Positions 52,563 through 63,069 of a stretch of 64,000 nt of DNA are shown in pieces. Source of the stretch: Corallium rubrum (taxonomy: Eukaryota; Cnidaria; Anthozoa; Scleralcyonacea; Coralliidae); the NCBI GenBank assembly GCA_964035015.1, contig OZ036004.1:9572468-9636467 (forward strand), read 5' to 3'. A model generated the notes under the pieces. The model did no database searches, was not told where the DNA came from, and worked only from the letters and a program-made list of their open reading frames with translations. The stretch's first letter is position 1; every line of letters begins with the position of its first letter. A program made the translations under genes and the position numbers.

Positions 52563-52980
52563 TACTTTTGACCATCCGTGCTTCTGCGTAGGTTTCTAGT
52601 CTCTCTTTTATGTTCTAATATCTTTAAAAACTGTTATTGCGAGGTTTTGTGAATTATGTGCAAGTTTAGGACAATCTTGTTCGTGTCAGATTTTGAGTCA
52701 TTGCTGAAAACTCAATTTACACGGTGCAGCAACACTTAACATTTAATTGTTAATGGATAGCGTGATTCACAGTAAGAGAATTGAAGGCGGTAGAACTCTT
52801 CATAAGTCTGTAATCATTCCAAAAGATAAAGAACGATCGTTTAGCACACAATTACATCACAAAGAAACTGATTTGAATTGTACATTGCGAAGTTTGACAA
52901 AGCTAAGGGACATCCTGACAATTGTTAACTCGTAGCCAGTTTACCGGGATGGATTTTATGTCACGAAAAAGAATGTTCAC

Positions 52981-53540
52981 GAAACGATTATGGAGCGGGC
53001 TAGCCCGGTAAGCCGGGATGATTTCAAGCCGAAATTCGCAATTATCAAGTAAATAAGGGCAAAGCTAAGTTAGTTTTACTTCAGTTTTATATATATACAT
53101 ATAATTAGTCTATTATTTATTTTGTAAGGATTATAACAATCTTTTTATTAAAGGTAATAAAAAGATTGTTATAATCCACGAAATCGTCTTCGCGAAGACT
53201 AATTAATTTGTTAAATCTTCGCTATGATCACGAAACACACAAATAACGTTTTGATGTTCTATTTCAGTTCCTTTCAGCACAATTTATTCACACAGTCAAG
53301 CAAACGAACGCGTATCGAAGCGAGTTCAACAGTTTTTCAGCCCGGTTTGCTGGGATGAAAACGATTACATGGACGTTTTCATCCCGGTTAACCGGGCTAG
53401 CCCGGTTGCGACAACTGGGATCCCGGCAAACCGGGCTAGCCCGCTTGCCATGTAATCGAAATGTTAAAACAACATGCGTTTTGTATATAAAGCGGGCTAG
53501 CCCGGTTAACCGGGACAGCCCGGTCCATGTAATCGCCCAC
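52981..53540. mobile_element. GGGGGCGATTNCATGGA MITE, copy 2
   Basis: It aligns with 29740-30763 throughout but lacks the 482-bp foldback there. The right end TCCATGTAATCGCCCAC is present, and the left terminus is worn (CGATTATGGAGCGGGC). It contains an extra palindrome ATTATAACAATCTTTTTATT mirrored at 53161-53177. Confidence 0.8.
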
Positions 53541-54104
53541 TTACAGAAAAACGAAGGCAAGCTTGCTTTGTCAAGTCATTTTGCACTTCTCAAATTGCTG
53601 TAATAACAGTTTCGTGATATAAAATCAGCCCGCCTCGTATGAACAACCCCTTATTGGAGCGTGATTAGGCGAGATGCTCTTCGCAAAAGAATTACATCTC
53701 ATGGAATGAAATAGTTGTCAACTATGAATTATCAAGTTTTCAACAAAGACTAGACTCGGACGCGTGTCTGGGGGAATTCCTTATCGTAACTTCACTAACA
53801 ATCAGTGTAAGGACTCTAAGATACGAATGACAGATTATGATATAAATGCTAACTGATGGACTGTAGCGAATAATGAGAAACCTAATGATTAAGTCGTGGG
53901 TATAAGAGGATAGCAGGATATTACATGTTCGTGCAAGAACACGAATTTTCATATCGTGTGTGTTCATATTTTCTTCTCAAACTCATTAATAATTCATGAA
54001 GAAAACATAATGGTTACCGAGACGTTGTTGTGAAATGTGGTAATAAAAGCCCATAAATTAAGACAATTTTTACCTCAAATTTCTCTTTAAATACTGATTT
54101 GTTT

Positions 54105-54250
54105 GAGAAGCTATACCGGCCATACACTCGAAAACCGTTTATTATCTGCTTTAAAAACACCTCGAAGTGAGTTAAAAAACTCCACTATCGCCTCGTTTTT
54201 CAACACACTTCTAGGTGTTTTCAAATCAGATAATAAACGGCTTCCCGTGT
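54105..54250. mobile_element. foldback, AACCGTTTATTATCTG arms
   Basis: AAACCGTTTATTATCTGCTT, then AAAAACACCT, faces AGGTGTTTTCAAATCAGATA, then ATAAACGGC. The arms are about 50 bp and are open on both strands, giving mirror-image short peptides without biological meaning. Confidence 0.7.
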
Positions 54251-54746
54251 ATGATATATTACATATTATTATTTTAACATATATTTTTATATAAGTGTTC
54301 TTCGCATTCTTATACACTGAATCCTGATTTCATGGAAAACCAGTTCAAGCTGTTCAAAAAACCCAACTTTTCTTAGAGGTTTTCCAGGTCATATGAACTA
54401 TACTATGGTTTCAAAACATTACCCACAATAATTACATGTGCATGTGACGTGACAGAAATGTTCAGAAGAAAGTCATTAGAAGCCAGCTCGTAATTAATTG
54501 CCTCTTCCAGCTCAGTTTAAATGCCCATGTCATAAATTAAAAACTTGACAAGCTTAGATGTGGTAATTGCGTATTATGGTAATCTATCCTCGGGGCACTG
54601 TAATTGCTATCGGAAAATCTTGCCATTCCGAGCAGTTGACTTGCAAATGTCTCCTTTCCAATGTAGGTATACGTCTGTGAATGCTCGAAGGGGGGGACCG
54701 ACGTGTCGTTTGTCAGAGTATGGTTTTGGCCATTCTTATATTAGGG

Positions 54747-55064
54747 GTGTTTTGTAAAATGTAAAATAAAAGTAGAAGTAAATCATAAGGTTCAGGTATT
54801 TGGATCCTGGCTGTGACTTACCATCCTTGGTGTATTGTGTTGGTGAATAGTGGTGGAAAATGGTAACCTCAACTCTAAACATAACCCTCTTAACCCTAAC
54901 CTTCTCCGTAATCTCAATCCCTAACACCTTAAACCTCAAACTATTAACCATTTTCCACCACTATTCGCCAACACAATACACCAAGGATGGTAAGTCACAG
55001 CCAGGATCCAAATACCTGAACCTTATGATCTACTTTTACTTTTATTTTACATTTTACAAAACAC
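54747..55064. mobile_element. 318-bp foldback with CCCTAA-rich loop
   Basis: GTGTTTTGTAAAATGTAAAA through GGATCCTGGCTGTGACTTAC to TGGTGGAAAATGGT is mirrored at 54945-55064 with few mismatches. The arms are about 115 bp. The loop (about 54868-54944) contains TTAACCCTAACC, AATCCCTAACACC and similar degenerate telomere-type hexamers. Confidence 0.8.
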
Positions 55065-55079
55065 TGCAATACACTAGAC

Positions 55080-56460
55080 CTCTACTGGAGTCTACTCTGA
55101 CTATTATGCAGTACCCTTCCCCCCGGGTCAAATGCCTTTGTCGCTGGTTTACTTATTCTCCCACATGATTAATCCGTAACCTTTTAGCGTGAACTTTGAC
55201 GGAAGTTTACCTTGTGATAATTGATCGAACTCATACAATGCTTGTCGCAATTAGCGTAATAAAAGAGCATCCGATTCACGCGTATGCCCCTTGCATGTGT
55301 GTGCGATAACCAAATGCAGGCTCACGAGTGACTCTTTGTGCGTTTTCTCTTGACAGCTGGTGGGTGGAACTGATTTATATACCGCAACTATTACTCGACA
55401 TATTAGCTCCGATTAACCAACAAGAGTGACCAACGCGCCTACGAAGCAAGGAAAGTCTCAAAAAGGAGAAAAAAGCAGCCGGGGATCAAAAGGTTCATTC
55501 AACCGGTATGTAGTTGTCTTTATTAAATACAGTTGTGGATTTGCGGGGATTATAAACGCCAAATAATTGACGTCGCTTCGCATGGAGCTTGAGTAAACGT
55601 TTCGCAAGTCTGCACCATCGGCATCGCTGTTTTTGCTTTCTGTCAAAAGGGAATATTTTTCTACTGTCAAATTTAAACATTGGCTTATATTTACAAGAAA
55701 TTAACTATCGTTCCGAGAATGGTGTCTTTGAAAATAAGATTAACACTACATTTTGGTTGACTATTAAACTTGATATACTAGTGTAAATTTAATGAATAGT
55801 TTTTCTTCAGTTTTTTCACATTACCATGGTTAATCTACGTTTTAGTTTAACCTGATCAATCAAGTTAAACGACAATTCTACTTTCGCCAGCCGTTTCTTA
55901 GTAAGATTTTAGCTCGCTGCTAAGCCTAAGTACCTCGCAAGCTATTAAGTACCAACGCGAATCCTTTTAACCCAAAACTCCGTACTCACGTGAAGCCGTT
56001 GCTATAAAGCAGTCGAAGCGGTGGCGAGCGAAGCCCCAGTGGCCAGCGCGTTCCTCGTGCATTCGAGATTACCAAATTATCAAGGTATTTTCAACAAGGC
56101 ATCGTTTCGTTCCAAAGGTATTCCCTAGCCCCATCGATGTTGACCCATCATTGTAGTTGGCAGTCTGATGGCACTTTAATTGTTTGTTAAGATAAATGTC
56201 ACACGCAATGTTAGTATTACCAGTAATTACAATGTAACCCATTTGTGCAAATCCGACTTTATCGCATCATATCAGTGGGGGGTATCACGTCAGAGATTCC
56301 TGCAAACTATCTCGGCGGTGCCTCGTTTAGCGTCAAAAACGTCGCGTTAAAAACGCCGCTTGCTATTGATGCCGCATCTACGAACTTACAGACAGAATCA
56401 GACACAATACGAAAAAGCGGTGGTCTGCATGTTTTGCGTAAAAAATGTCGCTTGCTCTTG
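55080..56460. other. unassigned DNA with a weak TATA/donor pair
   Basis: GATTTATATACC at 55372 resembles a TATA box, and CAACCGGTATGTAG at 55500 contains a donor-like GGTATGT about 100 bp after a plausible start. No supporting coding exon was found. The rest shows no recognised repeat. Confidence 0.25.
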
Positions 56461-56462
56461 AC

Positions 56463-56742
56463 AACGAACGAACGAACGAACGAACGAACGAACGAACGAA
56501 CGAACGAACGAACGAACGAACGAACGAACGCACGCACGCACGCACGCACGCACGCACGAACGCACGAACGAACGAACGAACGAACGAACGAACGAACGAA
56601 CGAACGAACGAACGAACGAACGAACGAACGAACGAACGAACGAACGAACGAACGAACGAACGAACGAACGAACGAACGAACGAACGAACGAACGAACGAA
56701 CGAACGAACGAACGAACGAACGAACGAACGAACGAACGAACG
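56463..56742 (+). repeat. (CGAA)n microsatellite with a (CGCA)n core
   Basis: About 70 tetramers, mostly AACG, with a block of ACGC units at 56528-56568. All frames on both strands are open, producing the artefactual NERT and VRSF repeats. It is the reverse complement of the motif at 8442-8700. Confidence 0.97.
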
Positions 56743-57206
56743 AGGGAGTTTGGGTCTATATGAAACCAACCCAAAGTCTCGCAGCGTTCGTTGTGACCGC
56801 CAAAGGACGGCCCGATTCGGCTTCTCCTTGGAACACCCACATTGATAAACACTCCGGCGACAATTACATGCAAGGGTGCTAATGACCTGGACCTTGCATC
56901 GCAAGCTGGGGGACATTTAAGTCGCTATATCACGTTTTGAGCCATAACTGCCTCATATTCTGAACTATACAACTTTAAAATTAAAGCTATACACTGAGTC
57001 AATTATGAAATACAAATTTCCTAAGTCACCTTACAGCTAAGGAAGACTTCTGAGCACACGAGACCAAGTCTTCACACAAATTCACCTAAACTTGATTTTC
57101 GCCGGGCCAACAGAAATTAAGATGTCACATTCGCAATCCCTTTCAATCTCACTTTAATTTTGACCATCCGTACTTCTGTGCAGGTTTCTATAGACCTCTT
57201 GCAGAT

Positions 57207-57840
57207 ATAATAATAATAATCTTTATTTCCATCACACCATTATTTGTACATAGCTAGGATACTAATACAAATGTTAATACAAAAAAAAGTTATTCACCTA
57301 ATAAACTAATTACCTACAGTAGAGTCATTGAAAATCTTGCTTAAACTATATACATATTTGGCTGTACATTCTGTTATGCATTCATCATGCATAGCCATAC
57401 AATAATGAAATAGATCGTTTTTACTCAACAATTTAAAGCTATACTATTAATATTTGATATCTCGTTTATGAAATTTTCTCGAAGATTTACTAATTTATCA
57501 TTATTACAATTTGAGAAATAATGATATTCGTCACCTACATCCTTTGACTTACAAATGGGACATAATCGTAAATTGTATGCGATATTTGTATATCGCCCAA
57601 CTTCACTTAAACCTTGTAACCTAAACCTTGTAACCGCTTGACGATGCTTTACATTTTTGACTCGAGATAAATAACTTTCAAATTCCAAATGTGGTTTCAC
57701 AAGGTTTAAGATACGCAATTTACTACATTGTTAAAAAACGGTGTATCTGGAGGACAACTTCAAAGTTCCGACGTTCAACAGAGCAAATAATGAATGAAAA
57801 TTCTATAGTTCATAAGCATTTGTCCTCCGCCAAGAGAATA
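57207..57840 (-). mobile_element. 5'-truncated LINE insertion
   Basis: On the minus strand a coding remnant (57718-57425) is followed by a 3' UTR of about 200 bp and a terminal (ATT)n/(TTA)n tail at 57209-57222. It is inserted in a dispersed repeat whose other copy is uninterrupted at this point. Confidence 0.75.
57425..57718 (-). pseudogene. LINE C-terminal domain with zinc knuckle
   Basis: The 97-codon frame contains VKPHLEFESYLSRVKNVKHR, then QAVTRFRLQGLSEVGRYTN, then LRLCPICKSKDVGDEYHYFS, then NCNN. Cys-x2-Cys followed by Asp-Glu-x-His and Cys is the terminal zinc-knuckle signature of Jockey/RTE-group LINE proteins. No frameshift is seen in the remaining part. Endonuclease and reverse transcriptase domains are missing. 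Confidence 0.85.
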
Positions 57841-58349
57841 AGTGCAAGTGGTCCGTAGCATCTCTTTTGCGTTTTTATATCTTTTATATATTTTCATATC
57901 TTTATATCTAAAACAGTTATGGCGAGGTTTTGTGCGATTTTAAGACACTCTTTTATATGTCAGAATTGTCAAAAAAGCTCTGTTTATTTGGGGTTTCTAT
58001 AAATAATTCGAGCCGAGACCTCCAACTGGCGAAGCGGTCTTTTCATAATCGGAAGTGGCTCTTCCCGCTGATCACTCCGATGGAGTTTTCTCAGCAAATT
58101 TTTCTTTTCACCTGGGGTTGTTTTTTTTAGGTTAAGAGCATGTTTAGGTCAAGACCTTGGCTAGTCTTGTTAATTGAAATTCTAGCCAGTGACCAAGTCG
58201 AAAAGAGCTTTTGACATATTGACCTGAATACAGAGTCGGAGTCATTCCTGTATTTAGCTGTTAGTATATTCTTATATACATTCGAGATTTTTCTTCGCCA
58301 AAACCCCTTAGGAGAAACATGTAGTTGCTGCGAGCCGTAAGGCGAGCAG

Positions 58350-58777
58350 CTCACTAATCTTGACGAGGTCTGGGCCGAGTTTATATGGCGTTTACAAACT
58401 CGATTCTTAGGATTTCGTGGGCGATGATCTTCGGTATACGCAATGTCTACCGATCAGCGGCAGGCATTATTAAATTGTGCGCTACGCTACACCACGTTGT
58501 CTTTCTTCCTCGAGGACTTTTCGACAACAGCCGTTATTGCTGCAAATCAAGAACCTAAAATTGCATAGATTGCCGTTCTTCACTTCAAGCAACAGTGCTG
58601 ACGCCATCACTCTTTAATGGCTCGATTTTATACGCGTGACGTCCATGTTGAGGAAAACGTCGCATGCTTAAGCTCTTTAATTGAAAATGCTTCGGACGAT
58701 AACAAGTATTTTACTACTAAATAGTAAATGGTAGCAACTCGCAGCACTTCACTTTTGATAAAAACTTCTAGTTTAAT
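58350..58777 (+). repeat. left arm of a large inverted repeat
   Basis: CTCACTAATCTTGACGAGGT, GGGCGATGATCTTCGGTATA, GCAGCAATAACGG-type sequence (inverse sense) and CATGCTTAAGCTCTTTAATT pair with the right arm at 59736-60127. The arm is 428 bp. About 50 bp (around 58476-58525) has no partner. Confidence 0.85.
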
Positions 58778-59735
58778 CATGAAATTAAATGGCAAATATT
58801 ATTACAAGTAACGACATGATCGCCTCGGATTCTTTTGTTCTCCGAGAGAATGTAAACCTCGTATTTCCCTCATTGAGGAATTTCTGGGCACGCCCCATCG
58901 CACCCAATCGTATGCGAGTTCAGATCTCACTGGAATCGACCAATTTTTCGGTTGACTTCGACATACGTGTACGGATCATACAATTTTCTCTCTATACAAA
59001 ACCCACTCTATCTCGAAAAGCCAGCTGACCTTCGAACAGGTTTTTATCAGTTGTTTGCGCAGTTAGTCCTAGCAAACAACTTCTTCGTGTCGTTTCCAAA
59101 GTAATCTCGCATCGCGAACAGCTATTTACCAACCATTTATCTACATCTTGGAGCTGATAACAAGTTTCTTGACGTAGGGTAGCACGCAGATAATTAAATG
59201 ACCAAAAAATAACAGTCCACTCTCCATAGCAGCTGGGGCAACGTCCACTTGACGTGTTGATTTTTGACACGACAAGTGTGTTCTCCAAGTGTTTGGATGA
59301 GAATGTTCTATAGACTAAACACCGCGATTCCGAAACTTATACCCACACAGTGCACCCTTATCCGGGTACAAATTCATAGGCGAAACTAGTTAGTACCTAG
59401 TATATAAGGTTTAAGTGTGTCCGCCTGAGTGATACTATCGCCGTTTACGCTAATAGTGATAACGACCAAACGCCGAGTCTACGCGCGATAATTCGATATG
59501 GATCTTCATCAAGAGACATTCGAAATCGACATTTAATGCCAAGTACGCGCACTGATTGCGCCAACCAACGACGGAGACGCTTGTTATTTGCGCGCTTTTC
59601 GATCATCGCGCGCTCTCTTCGTAGTTCTCACGACATGATCTTGGTCTTTGCTTCGTACATCATGTCATCATCCGTGTGAGTGCATGGTCGTTGGAACTAC
59701 GGCGATCTGGCTTGGTAAGAGAGTTTTATATACTA
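58778..59735. other. spacer of the large inverted repeat
   Basis: A 958-bp unique spacer. A 79-codon plus-strand frame at 58789 and a 98-codon minus-strand frame at 58992-59288 show no recognisable domain. TATA-like AGTATATAAGG lies at 59399. No transposase motif was found. Confidence 0.4.
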
Positions 59736-60127
59736 TTAATACTAGACGTTTTTATCAAAAGTGAAGTGCTGCGAGTTGCTACCATTTACGATTTAGTAGT
59801 AAAATACTTGTTATTGTCCGAAGCATTTTCATTTAAAGAGCTTAAGCATGCGACGTTTTCCTCAACATGGACGTCACGCGTACAACATCGAGCCATTAAA
59901 GAGTGATGGCGTCAACACTCTTGCTTGAAGTGAAGGACGGCAATCTATGCAGTTTTAGGTTGTTGATTTGCAGCAATAACGGCTGTTGCCATATTTAATG
60001 TTGCCATCTTTAATAATGCCTGCCGCTGATCGGTAGACACTGCGTATACCGAAGATCATCGCCCACGAAATCCTAAGAATCGAGTTTGTGAACGCATATA
60101 AACGTGGCCCAGACCTCAATTAGTGAG
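59736..60127 (-). repeat. right arm of a large inverted repeat
   Basis: It is the inverse of 58350-58777 with about one difference per ten bases by eye. It ends GGCCCAGACCTCAATTAGTGAG. Transcripts through both arms would form a long imperfect duplex. Confidence 0.85.
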
Positions 60128-61360
60128 CAGACTATTAGTCAGCTTTGTCCATTTCCTGTGTGCTAGTGCTAGTGCTAGTGGTAGGACTTTCAGTGAATGC
60201 CTTTATACCGCTGCATGCTGCCTCAACAACTGCTGGTTCTTAATTAGGGTTCGTTAATTGTTCATTTCCTGCGTGTTTAAGTGTTCTTAGTGTTAATGGT
60301 TTTGCTTGTGTCAGTCCAGTTGCTTGTATACTTTTTCTGGTGCTTGTGTTAGATTGCTAGTGCTAGTAAAAACAAACAAATAATGGTGCTGGTGATTATG
60401 GTGCTATAGCGAATACATGCTTGGATTGGATTGTTCCGCTCGTCCAAACGAAAAACTCACTCACTCACAGTATTCGGATGGGTAGATGGATGACTGCCTC
60501 GGTCCTGTGCTTCGAAACACCACTGCCAAACGTTTGCGCATGCGTGAATTCCTAGAGTAAATATTACAAGAGAAGTGGGAACTAGCCGTGGCAACAACAA
60601 CCAGACAGTGAAGACTAAGTAAGACTCGACTATTCATTTGTGTTTTAAAAAAAAGGGTCAAGAAAATAATTACGAAAGGGTAAATTCAGAATATGTTACA
60701 ATATTGACAAAGAAACCATGCACAAATTACCTACCTTATTTTTTTGGTAGTATGCTTATAATTTTAACTTTTGTGTGGGACTGTCCGACCAGTCCAAATA
60801 TTTCAGTGTTTTCCCGCTCTTTTTTGAGGTACGAGCTCGGATGTCGCGCAGGCGCAATCGGGGGTGGGGGGGGGGGGGGGGGGGTAGGGGGGGGGGGAAG
60901 GGGTCGGATCCATTTTAGAATGGCCTTGAGATATCGAGCCGGGACTGAGTGGTTTTACTTACTAAAAAATCGGCTTGTGCCTCATCACCTTCGCTGTGTG
61001 TGGCCCTGTGCAACTCATCTTAATCTGATAGAGTGTAAACTACCGAATTTGAATTGAAAAAGGATTTTAATGAGTTTAATCGGATTGACTTTTGAAGCCG
61101 ACCTTTCGAGCTTGTCTGAGAATGACAAAGGTTTGCACCGAAACAAGCGACAAGTAATTGCTCACGTTAATTTGGAGTATATAGAATGTCCCACGTTTCG
61201 TATATTAGCTAATTAGATCTTTGTGAAAATCACTTACTATAGTGTTAGAACCTGTATTCGGTATTCTGTTATGCTATGCAAGCAGATATCTAATATTCTC
61301 AGAGAAAATTTTATAACAATGCAGACCCAGTCTTAAAATGCGGTGCAGTGCCTATTGTTT
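60128..61360. other. unassigned DNA with GCTAGT repeats and poly-G
   Basis: GCTAGTGCTAGTGCTAGTGG at 60159 and related GTGCTAGT or GTGCTGGT motifs to 60400 suggest a degenerate low-complexity tract. Near 60465-60545 ATTCGGATGGGTAGATGG and GTCCTGTGCTTCGAAAC hint at a very decayed 5S SINE. A G-rich run spans 60862-60899. Confidence 0.35.
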
Positions 61361-61364
61361 CCGA

Positions 61365-61475
61365 ACGAACAAATTGACCAACCAATCAACCAATCAATCA
61401 ACCAACCAACGAAGCAACCGAGCAACCAACCAATCAGCCAACCAGCCAGCCAACCATCCAACAAACCAACTCACA
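61365..61475 (+). repeat. degenerate (CCAA)n/(CAAT)n tract
   Basis: CCAACCAATCAACCAATCAA and similar four-base units with C/T interruptions. It is complementary in motif to the (GGTT)n block at 62589-62875. Confidence 0.85.
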
Positions 61476-61534
61476 GGCAGAAAATAAAGCTGCCAAAGCT
61501 AGCTGAAATTTTCTGAAAAAAATACGAATTTTTT

Positions 61535-61725
61535 CCCTATGCTTATGTCTATGGCTATATTCCTGTGCTTATGCCCATAACTATGATTGCTTATGCTTAC
61601 GTGCTTATGTTTATGTCGGTCTATGCCTTTAATGTCTACTCTTGATATGCCGGTACTTGTCTTGACCTATGTCCATGTGTATGCCTATGTTTATATGTCT
61701 GTGCCTATGCCTACGCCTTTGTCAA
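61535..61725 (+). repeat. degenerate TATGCC/CTTATG tract
   Basis: Hexamer-like units such as GCTTATG, CCTATGT and GTCTATG recur over about 190 bp. Frames across it give Tyr/Leu/Met-rich artefact peptides. Confidence 0.7.
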
Positions 61726-62424
61726 ATGAATATTTTTGTTGCTTACATCACCATGGCGAAACTAGCCATACGCTATCAGCTCCATCATGTCCTTATGTTT
61801 TAACATGTAATACCTTGCCCACCGTCAAACGTCATTGCTATATCGTCGCGCATTGCTTGCAAGCGTTTATTGAGTTGCCATCAATCGTCTGGCTTTGACT
61901 TATGTACTCCCTGATTATCCGGTATCTAACCCCTGACACTCGCTACAAATTGGCCGTGTAATTAATACAAACATCAAGTCTGCCGCTGAAATTCGACAAG
62001 GCTTCGCGCTCGATACGGCTGTGCTGTCGTTTAAACCGAGGCCGTGGGAACTACACCCCGACGCGGTACCTTAACAGTGGGCAAGAAATCGCATTCCATG
62101 TACACTGCTAGTGAGTTTTTCCCACCTCATGGGTTTAGCTTGTATTTTCCCACTCAACATGCTACTCCCGTATCAATTAAATGTTTAGGGTTTTGCCTTG
62201 GGGCACTTCCAAGATGCTTCTTGAGAAATTTATTTATCTAACGAGTCATATGATCTGTAACAGTTTCTCATCACGACTACTTGATGACGACTGTTTGCTA
62301 TACGTAAAGCTACGGTTACTCACTCAAATTTCTACCAGTCGATTTATCTCACAACGCTGACAGCTGGTACCATACCCAGCCAACGCTGATTTATGCGTTG
62401 TTGAAGCATTCTAAGTTTTTCATG
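61726..62424. other. unassigned DNA
   Basis: No gene or repeat was recognised. Confidence 0.35.
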
Positions 62425-62574
62425 ATGTTTGTTTGTTTGTTTGTTTGTTTGTTTGTTTGTTTGTTTGTTTGTTTGTTTGTTTGTTTGTTTGTTTGTTTGT
62501 TTGTTTGTTTGTTTGTTTGTTTGTTTGTTTGTTTGTTTGTTTGTTTGTTTGTTTGTTTGTTTGTTTGTTTGTTG
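62425..62574 (+). repeat. (GTTT)n microsatellite, first block
   Basis: A pure tetramer array of about 145 bp, ending GTTGTCGGTTCG before the next block. The encoded VCLF repeats are artefacts. Confidence 0.97.
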
Positions 62575-62588
62575 TCGGTTCGTTGATT

Positions 62589-62875
62589 TGTTGGTTGGTT
62601 GGTTGGTTGGTTGGTTGGTTGGTTGGTTGGTTGGTTGGTTGGTTGGTTGGTTGGGTTGGTTGGGTTGGTTGGGTTGGTTGGGTTGGTTGGTTGGTTGGTT
62701 GGGTTGGTTGGGTTGGTTGGTTGGGTTGGTTGGTTGGTTGGTTGGTTGGTTGGTTGGGTGGTTGGGTTGGTTGGTTGGTTGGTTGGTTGGTTGGTTGGTT
62801 GGTTGGTTGGTTGGTTGGTTGGTTGGCTGGTTGGTTGGCTGGTTCGTTGATTGGCTGGTTGGTTGGCTGGTTCGT
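62589..62875 (+). repeat. (GGTT)n microsatellite, middle block
   Basis: GGTT with recurring GGGTT insertions that shift phase, and GGCT or CGTT variants at the right edge. About 285 bp. The G-pair spacing makes it a potential G-quadruplex tract on the plus strand. Confidence 0.95.
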
Positions 62876-62886
62876 TAATTGGCTGA

Positions 62887-63065
62887 TTGTTTGTTTGTTT
62901 GTTTGTTTGTTTGTTTGTTTGTTTGTTTGTTTGTTTGTTTGTTTGTTTGTTTGTTTGTTTGTTTGTTTGTTTGTTTGTTTGTTTGTTTGTTTGTTTGTTT
63001 GTTTGTTTGTTTGTTTGTTTGTTTGTTTGTTTGTTTGTTTGTTTGTGCGTTTGTTTGTGCGTTTG
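62887..63065 (+). repeat. (GTTT)n microsatellite, third block
   Basis: About 170 bp of pure GTTT ending in GTGCG variants. Confidence 0.97.
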
Positions 63066-63069
63066 TTCG

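Larger units (their letters stand above)
51790..52730 (+). repeat. long dispersed repeat, copy 1, with stacked insertions
   Basis: The flanking parts 51800-51899 (GTTTTCACACAAACTC, TTGCAATCCCTTTCACTCTC) and 52563-52720 (TTTTGACCATCCGTGCTTCT, GTTATTGCGAGGTTTTGTG) correspond to adjacent parts of copy 2 at 57050-57205 and 57845-57985. The 51900-52565 segment is absent from copy 2 and consists of several mini-elements. Confidence 0.7.
57050..57990 (+). repeat. long dispersed repeat, copy 2, with LINE insertion
   Basis: AAGTCTTCACACAAATTC, CGCAATCCCTTTCAATCTCA and TTTTGACCATCCGTACTTCT run without interruption, whereas copy 1 (51790-52730) has 660 bp of mini-elements between the last two. Conversely the 57200-57845 LINE segment is missing in copy 1. 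Confidence 0.7.

Noticed and set aside
54111..54317. Pair of mirror-image short proteins on opposite strands
   Set aside because: They arise because the foldback at 54105-54250 reads the same on both strands.
56245..56916. Several 145-188 residue proteins of repeated NERT or VRSF on both strands
   Set aside because: All are frames through the CGAA microsatellite and its reverse complement.
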